NCBI GenBank assembly: GCA_021299635.1
Contig: JAJTFA010000001.1
Span: 62,001 to 126,000 of the forward strand
Source: Sphingobacteriales bacterium
Lineage (GTDB): Bacteria; Bacteroidota; Bacteroidia; UKL13-3
Direction: 5' to 3'
DNA: 64,000 nucleotides
A program made the translations under genes and the position numbers. Positions 44,100 to 51,103 of this stretch are shown piece by piece. Below the pieces are notes generated by a model. The model made no database searches, was not told the DNA's origin, and was given only the letters and a program-made list of their open reading frames with translations. Every line of letters begins with the position of its first letter. Positions within the stretch are counted from its first letter, which is position 1.

Positions 44100-45881
44100 A
44101 TGCAAATACCAAATCAGCAGCATATTGAGTTTTACGAATGGCAGATAAATGTCATTGAAGAAGAATGGGAGAGATACGCCAACACTTCAATGAAGTTACT
44201 CATTCAGGAAAAGCGTCTGTTTGTTGGCCGCATTTGGGGGCTGCAGGAGTCACAGGGTAATGTTGTACTACGGTTTAAAGCAGGTTTAGTTCCAAGAATG
44301 AAACAACCCTATATTCTCTGCATGGTAGGGGCTGAGGCTCCAGCCAATTCTTCTGATTGGGATTTCACTTACTTACAATTCAGAATTTCTGACAATCCAA
44401 GGCTAAGTGGTTTCAATACCGAAATAAAGACGATAAACTACCTCAAATCCGATGATGCAAAATGGTCTTATATTCTGGTGAATGGATTTGAGCAGAAATT
44501 ACTCAGCCAGATTAAAGATAATTATTTGAGCAAGGGCCATCATCCTCTTGTAGTAGTGGCCGAGTCTGACCCGCCTATTGACTATTTGATAAATCTGAAA
44601 GACTTTGTACTAAAAAATCCTTTTGATGGCATTCTCAATTTAGATGTAACAGTCAATGAACAAGAATGGTCACCCAAATCATTAAATAATAGTAAATCAG
44701 TAACTACAACAGTCATTGATTTATTGGATAGGCACAAAACCATTTTAATTCAAGGCCCTCCAGGTACTGGAAAATCACATTTAGCGGCTGAAATCTGCGA
44801 ACAGTATCTTTCAAAAGAGTTGTCTATATGCGTAACAGCCCTGACCAATAAGGCTTTGATGGAAATAGCAGATAAAGATGGATTAAACGCACCGCTTGAC
44901 CAGGGAAAAGTGTCCAAAACGAATTTGTCGTCAGATGAATTTAAGCTTATTCCCAAATTAAAACCGGTCGATGATTTAGCCCCGATACAAGGTGAACTTT
45001 TACTATCTACCTATTATAAGTTATCTCAAAAGCAAGCCGAATTAGCAGCCGGTAAAAAACGTTTTGACTTATTGATTATTGAGGAGGCTTCACAAGCTTA
45101 TTTGGCTACCATTGCAATGTTTAGTTCTATCGCAAAAAAGTTATTGATTATTGGCGACCATAAACAGCTTACCCCAGTTGTAAAGCAAAAAGAGCAGTCT
45201 TATAAAATACACCCTGAGATAGATGGTGTAATTAATGGTCTTGAAACATTTGCTTTTAATAACAATGACATTTCTAATCGCTTGACTTTTACACGTAGGT
45301 TAACATCAGAGGCTGCAAATATTACTGCTGTTTATTATCAGAATACTTTGAAAAGTATTTCAAAAGACGAAGGAAATACAAAGTTCACTTCCCGGTATTT
45401 TGATATGTTTCACTCAAATGGTGGTATTTCAATTGCTAAGTTGCCAGCTTCTATGCAAGGTTTCAATGAAAAGGATGTAATCCGTTTTATTTGCCAAATT
45501 GGTCATGAAATACTCAGCAGCAATAACAAAATTGAGATTGCTCTTTTATCGCCCTATATAAAAGTCGAATCCGCCTTATACGAACAGTACAGCCGTTTGT
45601 CTTCTGATTACAGCAGGGTAACTTTAAATACAATTCATAAAATTCAAGGTCTTACAACGGATGTAACTATTCTATATCTACCATTGAATAATCCATCCTT
45701 TGATCTGAATGCTAACCTTTTTAACGTTGCAACGAGCCGGGCTAAAAAGGGGACATTGATTGTAACTTACAAACAAATTGAGTTGCTGACTGGAGCATCT
45801 CCGGAAACTATGACGTTTATTCATAGATGTCAGGATGTTTCACCCCAATTCGATTGGGCATTTAAAAAATTCCTTGATTAA
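44100..45881 (+). CDS. Superfamily 1 (UPF1/Dna2-like) helicase
   Basis: 593 residues. The first 200 contain no motif I recognise. SF1B helicase motifs follow: Walker A GPPGTGKS (219-226), Walker B LLIIEEASQ (324-332), motif III GDHKQLTPV (352-360), a TFTRRLTSEA region (397-405), motif V TLNTIHKIQG (508-517) and motif VI NVATSRAKKG (542-551). UPF1-like enzymes unwind RNA or DNA. No nuclease domain is seen. It lies 3 bp after the giant ATPase gene and is the last gene of the cassette, so the two probably work together. Confidence 0.88.
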   Translation: MQIPNQQHIEFYEWQINVIEEEWERYANTSMKLLIQEKRLFVGRIWGLQESQGNVVLRFKAGLVPRMKQPYILCMVGAEAPANSSDWDFTYLQFRISDNPRLSGFNTEIKTINYLKSDDAKWSYILVNGFEQKLLSQIKDNYLSKGHHPLVVVAESDPPIDYLINLKDFVLKNPFDGILNLDVTVNEQEWSPKSLNNSKSVTTTVIDLLDRHKTILIQGPPGTGKSHLAAEICEQYLSKELSICVTALTNKALMEIADKDGLNAPLDQGKVSKTNLSSDEFKLIPKLKPVDDLAPIQGELLLSTYYKLSQKQAELAAGKKRFDLLIIEEASQAYLATIAMFSSIAKKLLIIGDHKQLTPVVKQKEQSYKIHPEIDGVINGLETFAFNNNDISNRLTFTRRLTSEAANITAVYYQNTLKSISKDEGNTKFTSRYFDMFHSNGGISIAKLPASMQGFNEKDVIRFICQIGHEILSSNNKIEIALLSPYIKVESALYEQYSRLSSDYSRVTLNTIHKIQGLTTDVTILYLPLNNPSFDLNANLFNVATSRAKKGTLIVTYKQIELLTGASPETMTFIHRCQDVSPQFDWAFKKFLD

Positions 45882-45979
45882 GACAGATTCCAGTCGCTTT
45901 ATTAGATGAAATACAAAAGCAAGGTGTTCGTTCCTCACGAATTTATTGAACCCACCCGGCCAACGCACAAGCACGGCTA

Positions 45980-46019
45980 ATGCAGTGGCTAACCCACAAT
46001 GCCAACCCTTCCACTGCAT
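45980..46019. repeat. Hairpin 1 of the 46-kb cluster
   Basis: ATGCAGTGG (45980-45988) and CCACTGCAT (46011-46019) pair perfectly over 9 bp around a 22-nt loop. The word GCAGTGGCT recurs in hairpin 3. Confidence 0.6.
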
Positions 46020-46051
46020 CTGTGGTGTTGCCGCCATTTTTAACTGTCATA

Positions 46052-46149
46052 CTTTTTGTGGCTATGCTCCCCACGCTTTTGGCACATTGCCTGTTCCGCT
46101 TCGCTACACAGCCAAAGAGCCAAGCCAACCCAAGCATAGCAACAAAAAG
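46052..46149. repeat. Hairpin 2 of the 46-kb cluster
   Basis: CTTTTTGTGGCTATGCT (46052-46068) pairs with AGCATAGCAACAAAAAG (46133-46149) with one mismatch in 17. The loop contains CGCTTCGCTACACAGCC, closely matching CGCTTCGCACAGCC in hairpin 3. Confidence 0.65.
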
Positions 46150-46211
46150 ACGCTTCACTCCAACCACCACCACCGTTCCGCTTATGCCAGTATAAAAATT
46201 GGCGGAAGCAT

Positions 46212-46316
46212 ACTTAAACATAATGCGGTCTTATGTGTTCGCTTCGCACAGCCACCCCACGCTTATGCAAGCATCCCAACGCAGTGGCTGTCACATAAGT
46301 CGCCATTATGTTAAGT
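46212..46316. repeat. Hairpin 3: 105-bp attC-like palindrome
   Basis: The outer arms ACTTAAaC (46212-46219) and GTTAAGT (46310-46316) match the integron attC R'' and R' consensus (RYYYAAC/GTTRRRY), except for one extra A in the left arm. Inside, CATAATG/CATTATG, CTTATGTG/CACATAAG and ACAGCCAC/GTGGCTGT pair with bulges. Length, outer boxes and bulged stem resemble attC sites. No integron integrase is in the window. Confidence 0.5.
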
Positions 46317-46414
46317 AGCCAACACCATAGCACTTTTTATCAAAAGTGTAGCCGTGCTTTTTGCCAACGCACCCCACCCGAAGAACCCCTACACCCCGCC
46401 ACCCTTTCAGCGGT

Positions 46415-46828
46415 GCAGAAAAAAATAAAGCATGATTTGTTTTATGGCCATGTGCTTGCGGTCAGTTCATTCTCTTCGCCTCCATTTCGTTCAGGCGTTC
46501 CGTTCATTCCGCTTCTCTTCATTCACTACACCATCCTTCACTTCATTTCGTCTACGTTCATTTCACTCACCTCAGCACCGCACGGCAAAAGCAATTCCTT
46601 CTCTGCGTTTCGCAAAGCAACCGCACTGGCTTTCCGTGTCATGGCATTTGCTTAACCCCCGCTGCAATGGCTTTTGTCTTTGGATAATTTATAAAAGCCC
46701 ACAATGCTTCTAAGCAAATTGCTCATGCCACTCCAAGCCGCCAACCCGGTTTGCTTCACTCCGTTGCGTCATTGCATTTGCCCTTCACCCCCCGCACATT
46801 TGAAAGCGGTATGCTTTATTTTTTCTGC
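46415..46828. repeat. Long-range inverted repeat flanking 377 bp
   Basis: 46415-46433 (gcagaaaaaaataaagcat) and 46811-46828 (atgctttattttttctgc) are reverse complements except for one extra A. The enclosed sequence has no credible gene. It may be the remnant of a small element, or chance in an A/T-run context. Confidence 0.35.
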
Positions 46829-46854
46829 GACATGTTTACCCCATTGCCGACCCA

Positions 46855-47070
46855 CTAAAATCCGTATCCTTCAAACCAAGTATCTACCTCCTGAATGGAT
46901 CTGAGTAATACTTCATCCTGAATTGGAAATCCTTCAATCTGATTGGTGATTTTGATTTGATGACCTTCATTGATTTGGTCTTGCATTGTCCTTTTTAATT
47001 CCTCAAAAATGTGAGGTTGTCCGTTCTCCAATGGAGTTAGGATTGATTGTTTGTTGTAATTGTAAACCAT
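46855..47070 (-). CDS. Small hypothetical protein
   Basis: 71 residues from ATG 47070: MVYNYNKQSILTPLENGQ, then a helical HIFEELKRTMQDQINEGHQ and an acidic, aromatic tail (WFEGYGF). The amino-acid composition is balanced, unlike the spurious frames beside it, and an AT-rich upstream stretch (47071-47160) could serve as promoter. I recognise no family. It is transcribed against the cassette genes to its left. Confidence 0.5.
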   Translation of the reverse strand: MVYNYNKQSILTPLENGQPHIFEELKRTMQDQINEGHQIKITNQIEGFPIQDEVLLRSIQEVDTWFEGYGF

Positions 47071-47178
47071 AGATATAATGTTGTTTATTATAAATATGTC
47101 GGAATTGAGGAAAAATCACTTTTTATCAAAAAATATTTTTGAGGCCCACTTTTAAAAAATAAAAAAGGCAGCAAAGTT

Positions 47179-47298
47179 AGGGCGGCACACACAAGCCCGC
47201 GCTGATAAAAAACCAAAAGACTACGGCATAAACACAAGGCCAACGCACAAGGCTATCATTTATTCCGTTTCCTTTTGGTTTTTTGCCCTTGCCGCCCT
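47179..47298. repeat. 120-bp two-part inverted repeat in a gene-free gap
   Basis: AGGGCGGCA (47179-47187) pairs with TGCCGCCCT (47290-47298), and AAAAAACCAAAAG (47207-47219) pairs with CTTTTGGTTTTTT (47272-47284), both perfectly. The 331-bp gap 47071-47401 also contains pyrimidine-rich runs (47308-47352) and GAAGCGTAGCGGAGC just before the next gene. The structure could be a small RNA, a transfer or replication origin, or an attenuator. Nothing else is recognisable in the gap. Confidence 0.5.
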
Positions 47299-47401
47299 GT
47301 CAAGAGGCTTTCTTTTTTCTTTTTTTTTCCGGTTTTTTTTCTGTTTTCTTTTAAAAATGTGTGCGAAGCGTAGCGGAGCAAAATTTTAAATCCCTACGTG
47401 T

Positions 47402-47827
47402 ATGCAGTCAGCAAAAATTCAAACGTACAGCCCCAAAAATGAAGTTTCGCAGCACTCATTTTTCATTCTCTGTAAAGGCTTAAATAGTGGTAAGCCTCTG
47501 GAGCAACCAACCGCCAACTGTTTTGTAATGTCATGCGAAAGCGAAGAAGAAATGAAGCGTTACTATTGGCTTTGTTTCGGTTTATGGCAGTCTAAAGCCT
47601 TTCACCCTCACTTGTGCGGCTCAGTCATTCCATTTTTACGCATCAATGATTTTAGAAAGATTTTTGCAGAGGCAGCAGCCCAGGCAATCGGCAACGAACC
47701 AAAGGAGCAAAAAATGGTTTCCGACCTTCAAAAGTTGCAGCAGCTTGAAAAGCTATACAAGGAAAACTTGCTTCTTATAGCTGATGCAAAAAGGGCAGTA
47801 TTTTACAAGTTCATGCGGAGGCGTTAA
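47402..47827 (+). CDS. DUF6943-like protein
   Basis: 141 residues. It has FFILCKGLNSGKPLEQPTANCF (about 20-41, shortened: CKGLNSGKP core), the YYWLCFGLWQSKAFHPHLCGSVIPFLR block (about 59-85) and a C-terminal coiled coil (LQKLQQLEKLYKENLLL). This fits DUF6943, a small Bacteroidota family common on mobile elements and of unknown role. The start codon is at 47402 just after the 120-bp inverted-repeat region. Confidence 0.7.
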   Translation: MQSAKIQTYSPKNEVSQHSFFILCKGLNSGKPLEQPTANCFVMSCESEEEMKRYYWLCFGLWQSKAFHPHLCGSVIPFLRINDFRKIFAEAAAQAIGNEPKEQKMVSDLQKLQQLEKLYKENLLLIADAKRAVFYKFMRRR

Positions 47828-47923
47828 TCGCTTCCGCCTGTTTCGCCTTTATCCCGACCATAAAGCAAGGATGAAGGCAAGATGATTCGCCTCTAAACGT
47901 AAAATATAGGCAGCTATGCCAAC

Positions 47924-47953
47924 AAAAAAGCCCCGGATAAACCGAGGCTTTTT
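47924..47953. terminator. Bidirectional terminator between convergent genes
   Basis: AAAAAGCCccGG and CCgaGGCTTTTT form a stem with A- and T-runs on either side. It lies between the DUF6943 gene (plus) and the 268-residue gene (minus), so it can serve both. Confidence 0.75.
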
Positions 47954-47976
47954 CAATGGAGCAGATAATTCAATCC

Positions 47977-48783
47977 TTAGAAAATCTCCTGAATCTTCAA
48001 CGCATTACCTGAGTTGAACAGGTAATAGTTGGAACCAACTTGCTGATAGAATTCGATACCGATACACTGCAACACACTTGCATCAGCCGTAAGGGTTGGA
48101 GAACCCGGCAGGGTAGCAGTTACAACAGTTGACGTTGCAACAGGTGAGAACAAATCAATGTAGCCAGAATACTGAACGTCTGAAAGTTCATTATTGGCTG
48201 CGTCAATCGGTTCGTAAACTCCGGTGGTGTCATTGTACGCAAAATCCGATACACAAGCCAGAGCATGGATTAAGCGAAAATGAGTAGCACCAGCAGGAGC
48301 ATTCACCAAGTTTGCAGGGTTGAAAGCTGGAACGGTTAAAGTACCGCTGTCACGACTTGGAGTGTGGGACAGAGTGAACGGAGCAACAAACACACCTTCC
48401 AAGCTCACGTTTTTGTCAAACGCAAATCCGTTCAGGTACTGGCTTTGCTGCGAAATCAGAATTGCACGGTAACCCCTTGCTTCAGTCTGATCTTCCAGAT
48501 TGATTTTTTTCATTATCGCAGTGAGGCGACCTGTCATTTGAGGGTCACTCATTTGCTTAATGATTTGAGAGAGGGCAACCCGAACAGATTTACCGGCTGT
48601 TGCACAGCCTCCGAACTCGTTCATGTTTTCACGAGTACGTTCAAATTCGGGAGCAGTTAAGATTTGGTCACCATTGGGACCGCCTACAAGTCCTGCGAAG
48701 TCGCCTTGCAGTCCTTTGATTTTGAAATGTCGTACACCGCCCATTGTGCCGGAGTAACGAACGAGACCAGTTTGTCTTGCCAT
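47977..48783 (-). CDS. Unknown 268-residue island protein
   Basis: Starts MARQTGLVRYSGTMGGVRHFKIKG. Glycine-rich N-terminal segments (GLVGGPNGDQI, FGGCATAGKS) lead to a helical VRVALSQIIKQMSDPQ region and a beta-rich C-terminal half (VTATLPGSPTLTADASVLQCIGIEFYQQ). There is no signal peptide or membrane helix. I do not recognise a domain. The combination suggests an oligomeric or structural protein rather than an enzyme, but that is only impression. It diverges from the thermonuclease gene across 91 bp. Confidence 0.7.
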   Translation of the reverse strand: MARQTGLVRYSGTMGGVRHFKIKGLQGDFAGLVGGPNGDQILTAPEFERTRENMNEFGGCATAGKSVRVALSQIIKQMSDPQMTGRLTAIMKKINLEDQTEARGYRAILISQQSQYLNGFAFDKNVSLEGVFVAPFTLSHTPSRDSGTLTVPAFNPANLVNAPAGATHFRLIHALACVSDFAYNDTTGVYEPIDAANNELSDVQYSGYIDLFSPVATSTVVTATLPGSPTLTADASVLQCIGIEFYQQVGSNYYLFNSGNALKIQEIF

Positions 48784-48874
48784 TTTGCTATTTTTTTAAG
48801 AGTTTGAAAATTCAAATATCTTTAGCAAATTTACATTCTATTACATTGATTTTCAGCAGTTTACGCAGTGCAAA

Positions 48875-49369
48875 ATGGTGCAATTCAAAGCATACGGACA
48901 AGCAATAATCAAAACACACCTCAAAATCACTAAAGTGGTTGATGGGGATGGTCTGTTTGTAGTGAATCCATTCAATAAACAGGAAGAAGAAATTCGCTTC
49001 CTGGGCATTGATGCACCCGAAATAAGACGGTCTAAAAAGCTGCAACAGGATGAAAGAGAATCACACTTACCCGGCCAGCTTCTGTTATTGTTGGGTAAGA
49101 AGTCAAAAGATTTTCTGAACTCAATTGCACCAGTTGGAACGTCTGTTACGATCCAACTTGAAAAGCCTCACAGCATTGATTCTTTTGGCCGTACACTGGC
49201 TTATGTGTTTCTTCCTGATGGTACATGCTTAAATGAATTGATGATTAAGGAGGGCTTTGCAAAGCCTTACAGCAGGTATTATTGTGAAGCGTTAGCAGAT
49301 TTTCAGCAAATCAATATATTTGCAAAGTCGAATCGAAAAGGACTGTACCAAACAGTCAACGACTTTTAA
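48875..49369 (+). CDS. Thermonuclease (SNase)-like protein
   Basis: 164-residue staphylococcal-nuclease fold. Typical features are VVDGDGLFV (about 24-32), IRFLGIDAPE (Arg and Asp of the active site, about 46-55), the SFGRTLAYVFLPDGTCLNELMIKEG block (about 107-131) and the closing NRKGLYQ. The Asp/Arg/Glu set appears complete. No signal peptide is visible, so the enzyme is probably intracellular, unlike secreted SNases. It is the last gene before attR. Confidence 0.87.
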   Translation: MVQFKAYGQAIIKTHLKITKVVDGDGLFVVNPFNKQEEEIRFLGIDAPEIRRSKKLQQDERESHLPGQLLLLLGKKSKDFLNSIAPVGTSVTIQLEKPHSIDSFGRTLAYVFLPDGTCLNELMIKEGFAKPYSRYYCEALADFQQINIFAKSNRKGLYQTVNDF

Positions 49370-49380
49370 TCAGAAGCACT

Positions 49381-49435
49381 ATTTTGTTACCAGTTTTCCC
49401 TTGTTTCATTCAACTTTGTTGCCTATTTGTTGCCC
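49381..49435 (+). repeat. Right cluster of GTTGCC repeats, candidate integrase arm sites
   Basis: TTTGTTGCC (49415-49423) and ATTTGTTGCCC (49425-49435), plus a near match ATTTTGTTACC (49381-49391), lie just inside the right att core. They match the repeats inside attL. The placement suggests binding sites for the integrase or its accessory protein. Confidence 0.5.
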
Positions 49436-49473
49436 AATCGGCTGAAAGCCTTGATACACAAGGGTACTATACT

Positions 49474-49490
49474 TTTTGTATCGGAAAGTA
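49474..49490 (+). repeat. attR core: second copy of the 17-bp repeat
   Basis: ttttgtatcggaaagta here matches the mnmE 3' end exactly. No coding sequence accompanies it, so this copy is the displaced target end. The following 286 bp up to the secreted endonuclease gene carry AT-rich sequence with no recognised feature, likely that gene's promoter and original chromosome. Confidence 0.88.
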
Positions 49491-49776
49491 GTTTTAAGCA
49501 TTTTGCACATTCTATTGAGATTTTTATCCAAATTATTCCTCAACAGATATTCAGATATTTGTTTTGTATCAGGTTGCTTAAAAGTATTGACATAGCATAA
49601 AATAAAAGTGTTTATTTTTTGGTTAATTATTTGTTAGTAGATAAGCTTTCTCCTTTTTAAACGAATTATTCTCTATATGTTAATTTTCATCTGCTACTAT
49701 AGTTTCAAAGGCATCATCTATCTTGCATTCTTATTAAAATTTCTTATAACTTAGTCAAGCATTTCTTATTTTATTT

Positions 49777-50931
49777 ATGCGCCAATACTTTTGTTTAATT
49801 CTGTTAATCTTTTGCTGTATATGTATAATGCCTCCTGTGACCTTTGGTCAGCAGCAAGCTACCACTGCAAGTGGCAAAAGTGTTTTTCTTTTTAATGATG
49901 GTACTTGGTTTTATGCCGATAGTGTTCCCTTGTTTGGTATTAAGCCTTTAGGCATATCTGGTTTAGAAATTCCAAAAACAGGGGCTAAAGAAAAAATCAT
50001 TTCGCACACAGGTTTCAGTCTTAGCTATAACGAGAAACATGAGCAGGCAAACTGGGTAGCCTATGAATTGACCAAGGAAGAAACAAACAAACTATTCGAC
50101 CGCACCGATAAGTTTATACCTGATCCCAAGGTCCGTTCCAAAACTTCAACCGATAAAGATTATAAAAATTCAGGTTACGATCGCGGGCATCTGGCACCCG
50201 CATCAGATATGGGTTGGTCGGCTGCAAGCATGGCAGAGTCTTTTTATTATAGCAATATGAGTCCGCAGGAGCCCGGCTTTAACCGTGGCATCTGGAAAAG
50301 GCTTGAAGAGCAGGTGCGCAACTGGGCCTTACAAAACAATGCCGTATTTGTGGTTACAGGTCCGGTGCTATCCGATGGGTTGCCCACCATTGGTTCTAAT
50401 AAGGTATCTGTACCAACCTTTTATTATAAAGTAGTATTGGATTATACCGAGCCTGGCATCAAATCCATAGGCTTTATCATGCCCAACTTCGGTACCAAAG
50501 ATCCGTTACAAAAATATGCAGTAAGCATCGATAGCGTAGAGCAACTTACCGGTATCGATTTTTTTCCGCAGTTACCCGATGATCAGGAAGCACTCATAGA
50601 AAAAACAGTGTGCACCAAATGCTGGGAATGGGGTGGTGCAGAAGAGCGGATGCAGCCACAATCCCAGCAGAAGAAGCCGGCAAGTACTTCTGCGCAGTGC
50701 AGCGGCATAACCAAAGCAGGTAACCGCTGCCGCAACAACACACTAAATGTAAATGGCTACTGCCACCTTCACCAGGCGCAGACCGGTGGGGGCCCAGCCC
50801 CCGCTAAGGATACCTATCGGGCACCCACCCAAAAAAGTAGCAGCGCGGTGCAGTGCAGCGGCACCACCAAAGCCGGCAAGCGCTGCCGCAGAATGACCAC
50901 CAGCGCAAGCGGCAGGTGTTACCAGCATTAG
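49777..50931 (+). CDS. Secreted DNA/RNA non-specific endonuclease with two Cys/His tail motifs
   Basis: 384 residues. A signal peptide (about 1-24, ending TFGQQ) precedes a short SH3-like GKSVFLFNDGTWFYAD segment and an NUC1/EndA-type betabetaalpha-Me nuclease domain with the DRGH active-site motif (YDRGHLAPASDM, about 135-146) and NMSPQ (metal-binding Asn). The C-terminal tail has two repeats of QCSG.TKAG.RCR ending HLH or CYQH, each a likely small metal-binding knuckle. It is the first chromosomal gene right of the island. Confidence 0.88.
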   Translation: MRQYFCLILLIFCCICIMPPVTFGQQQATTASGKSVFLFNDGTWFYADSVPLFGIKPLGISGLEIPKTGAKEKIISHTGFSLSYNEKHEQANWVAYELTKEETNKLFDRTDKFIPDPKVRSKTSTDKDYKNSGYDRGHLAPASDMGWSAASMAESFYYSNMSPQEPGFNRGIWKRLEEQVRNWALQNNAVFVVTGPVLSDGLPTIGSNKVSVPTFYYKVVLDYTEPGIKSIGFIMPNFGTKDPLQKYAVSIDSVEQLTGIDFFPQLPDDQEALIEKTVCTKCWEWGGAEERMQPQSQQKKPASTSAQCSGITKAGNRCRNNTLNVNGYCHLHQAQTGGGPAPAKDTYRAPTQKSSSAVQCSGTTKAGKRCRRMTTSASGRCYQH

Positions 50932-51103
50932 GTTATGAACCTGAATTTGTACATGTGACAACAACTAACAGTCTTGGTGATTTACAAAAGAACACCTGGA
51001 GTCAAGTCATGGGAATACTAAACTTTACTTTTGGCGTGGCCTTGAAGATAGATTAGCACTATAAACTTTTGCCAGCATCCGGCTGTTTCGAATTAAAAGT
51101 CCT

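Larger units (their letters stand above)
45882..46854. other. Gene-poor 1-kb stretch rich in imperfect inverted repeats
   Basis: No convincing gene is seen. Several reading frames are open but translate to Pro/His/Ser/Cys-rich strings without motifs and overlap one another. The plus strand is strikingly C-rich, unlike either neighbour. At least three large hairpins (45980-46019, 46052-46149 and 46212-46316) and a long-range inverted repeat (46415/46811) fall here. Shared words such as GCAGTGGCT and CGCTTCGC..ACAGCC recur between hairpins. Confidence 0.65.
16715..49490 (+). mobile_element. Integrated genomic island in mnmE, about 32.8 kb, carrying a defence cassette
   Basis: It is bounded by the 17-bp direct repeats. 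It contains an Xis-like gene and tyrosine integrase next to attL, an accessory replication-type module (HTH proteins, primase-like, DUF3987), a defence cassette, and a thermonuclease near attR. The flanks carry ordinary core genes on both sides. I find no relaxase, coupling protein, VirB/Tra or phage structural gene, so it looks like a non-self-transmissible island that would need help from another element. Boundaries come from sequence; mobility is inferred. Confidence 0.85.

Noticed and set aside
45980-46316. CRISPR array or retron
   Set aside because: The repeats are diverged hairpins of unequal length with no regular spacers, and no Cas or reverse-transcriptase gene is present.
45946-46904. 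Several open frames in the 46-kb C-rich stretch
   Set aside because: They overlap each other in different frames and have abnormal Pro/His/Ser/Cys composition and no motif. The hairpins explain the region better.
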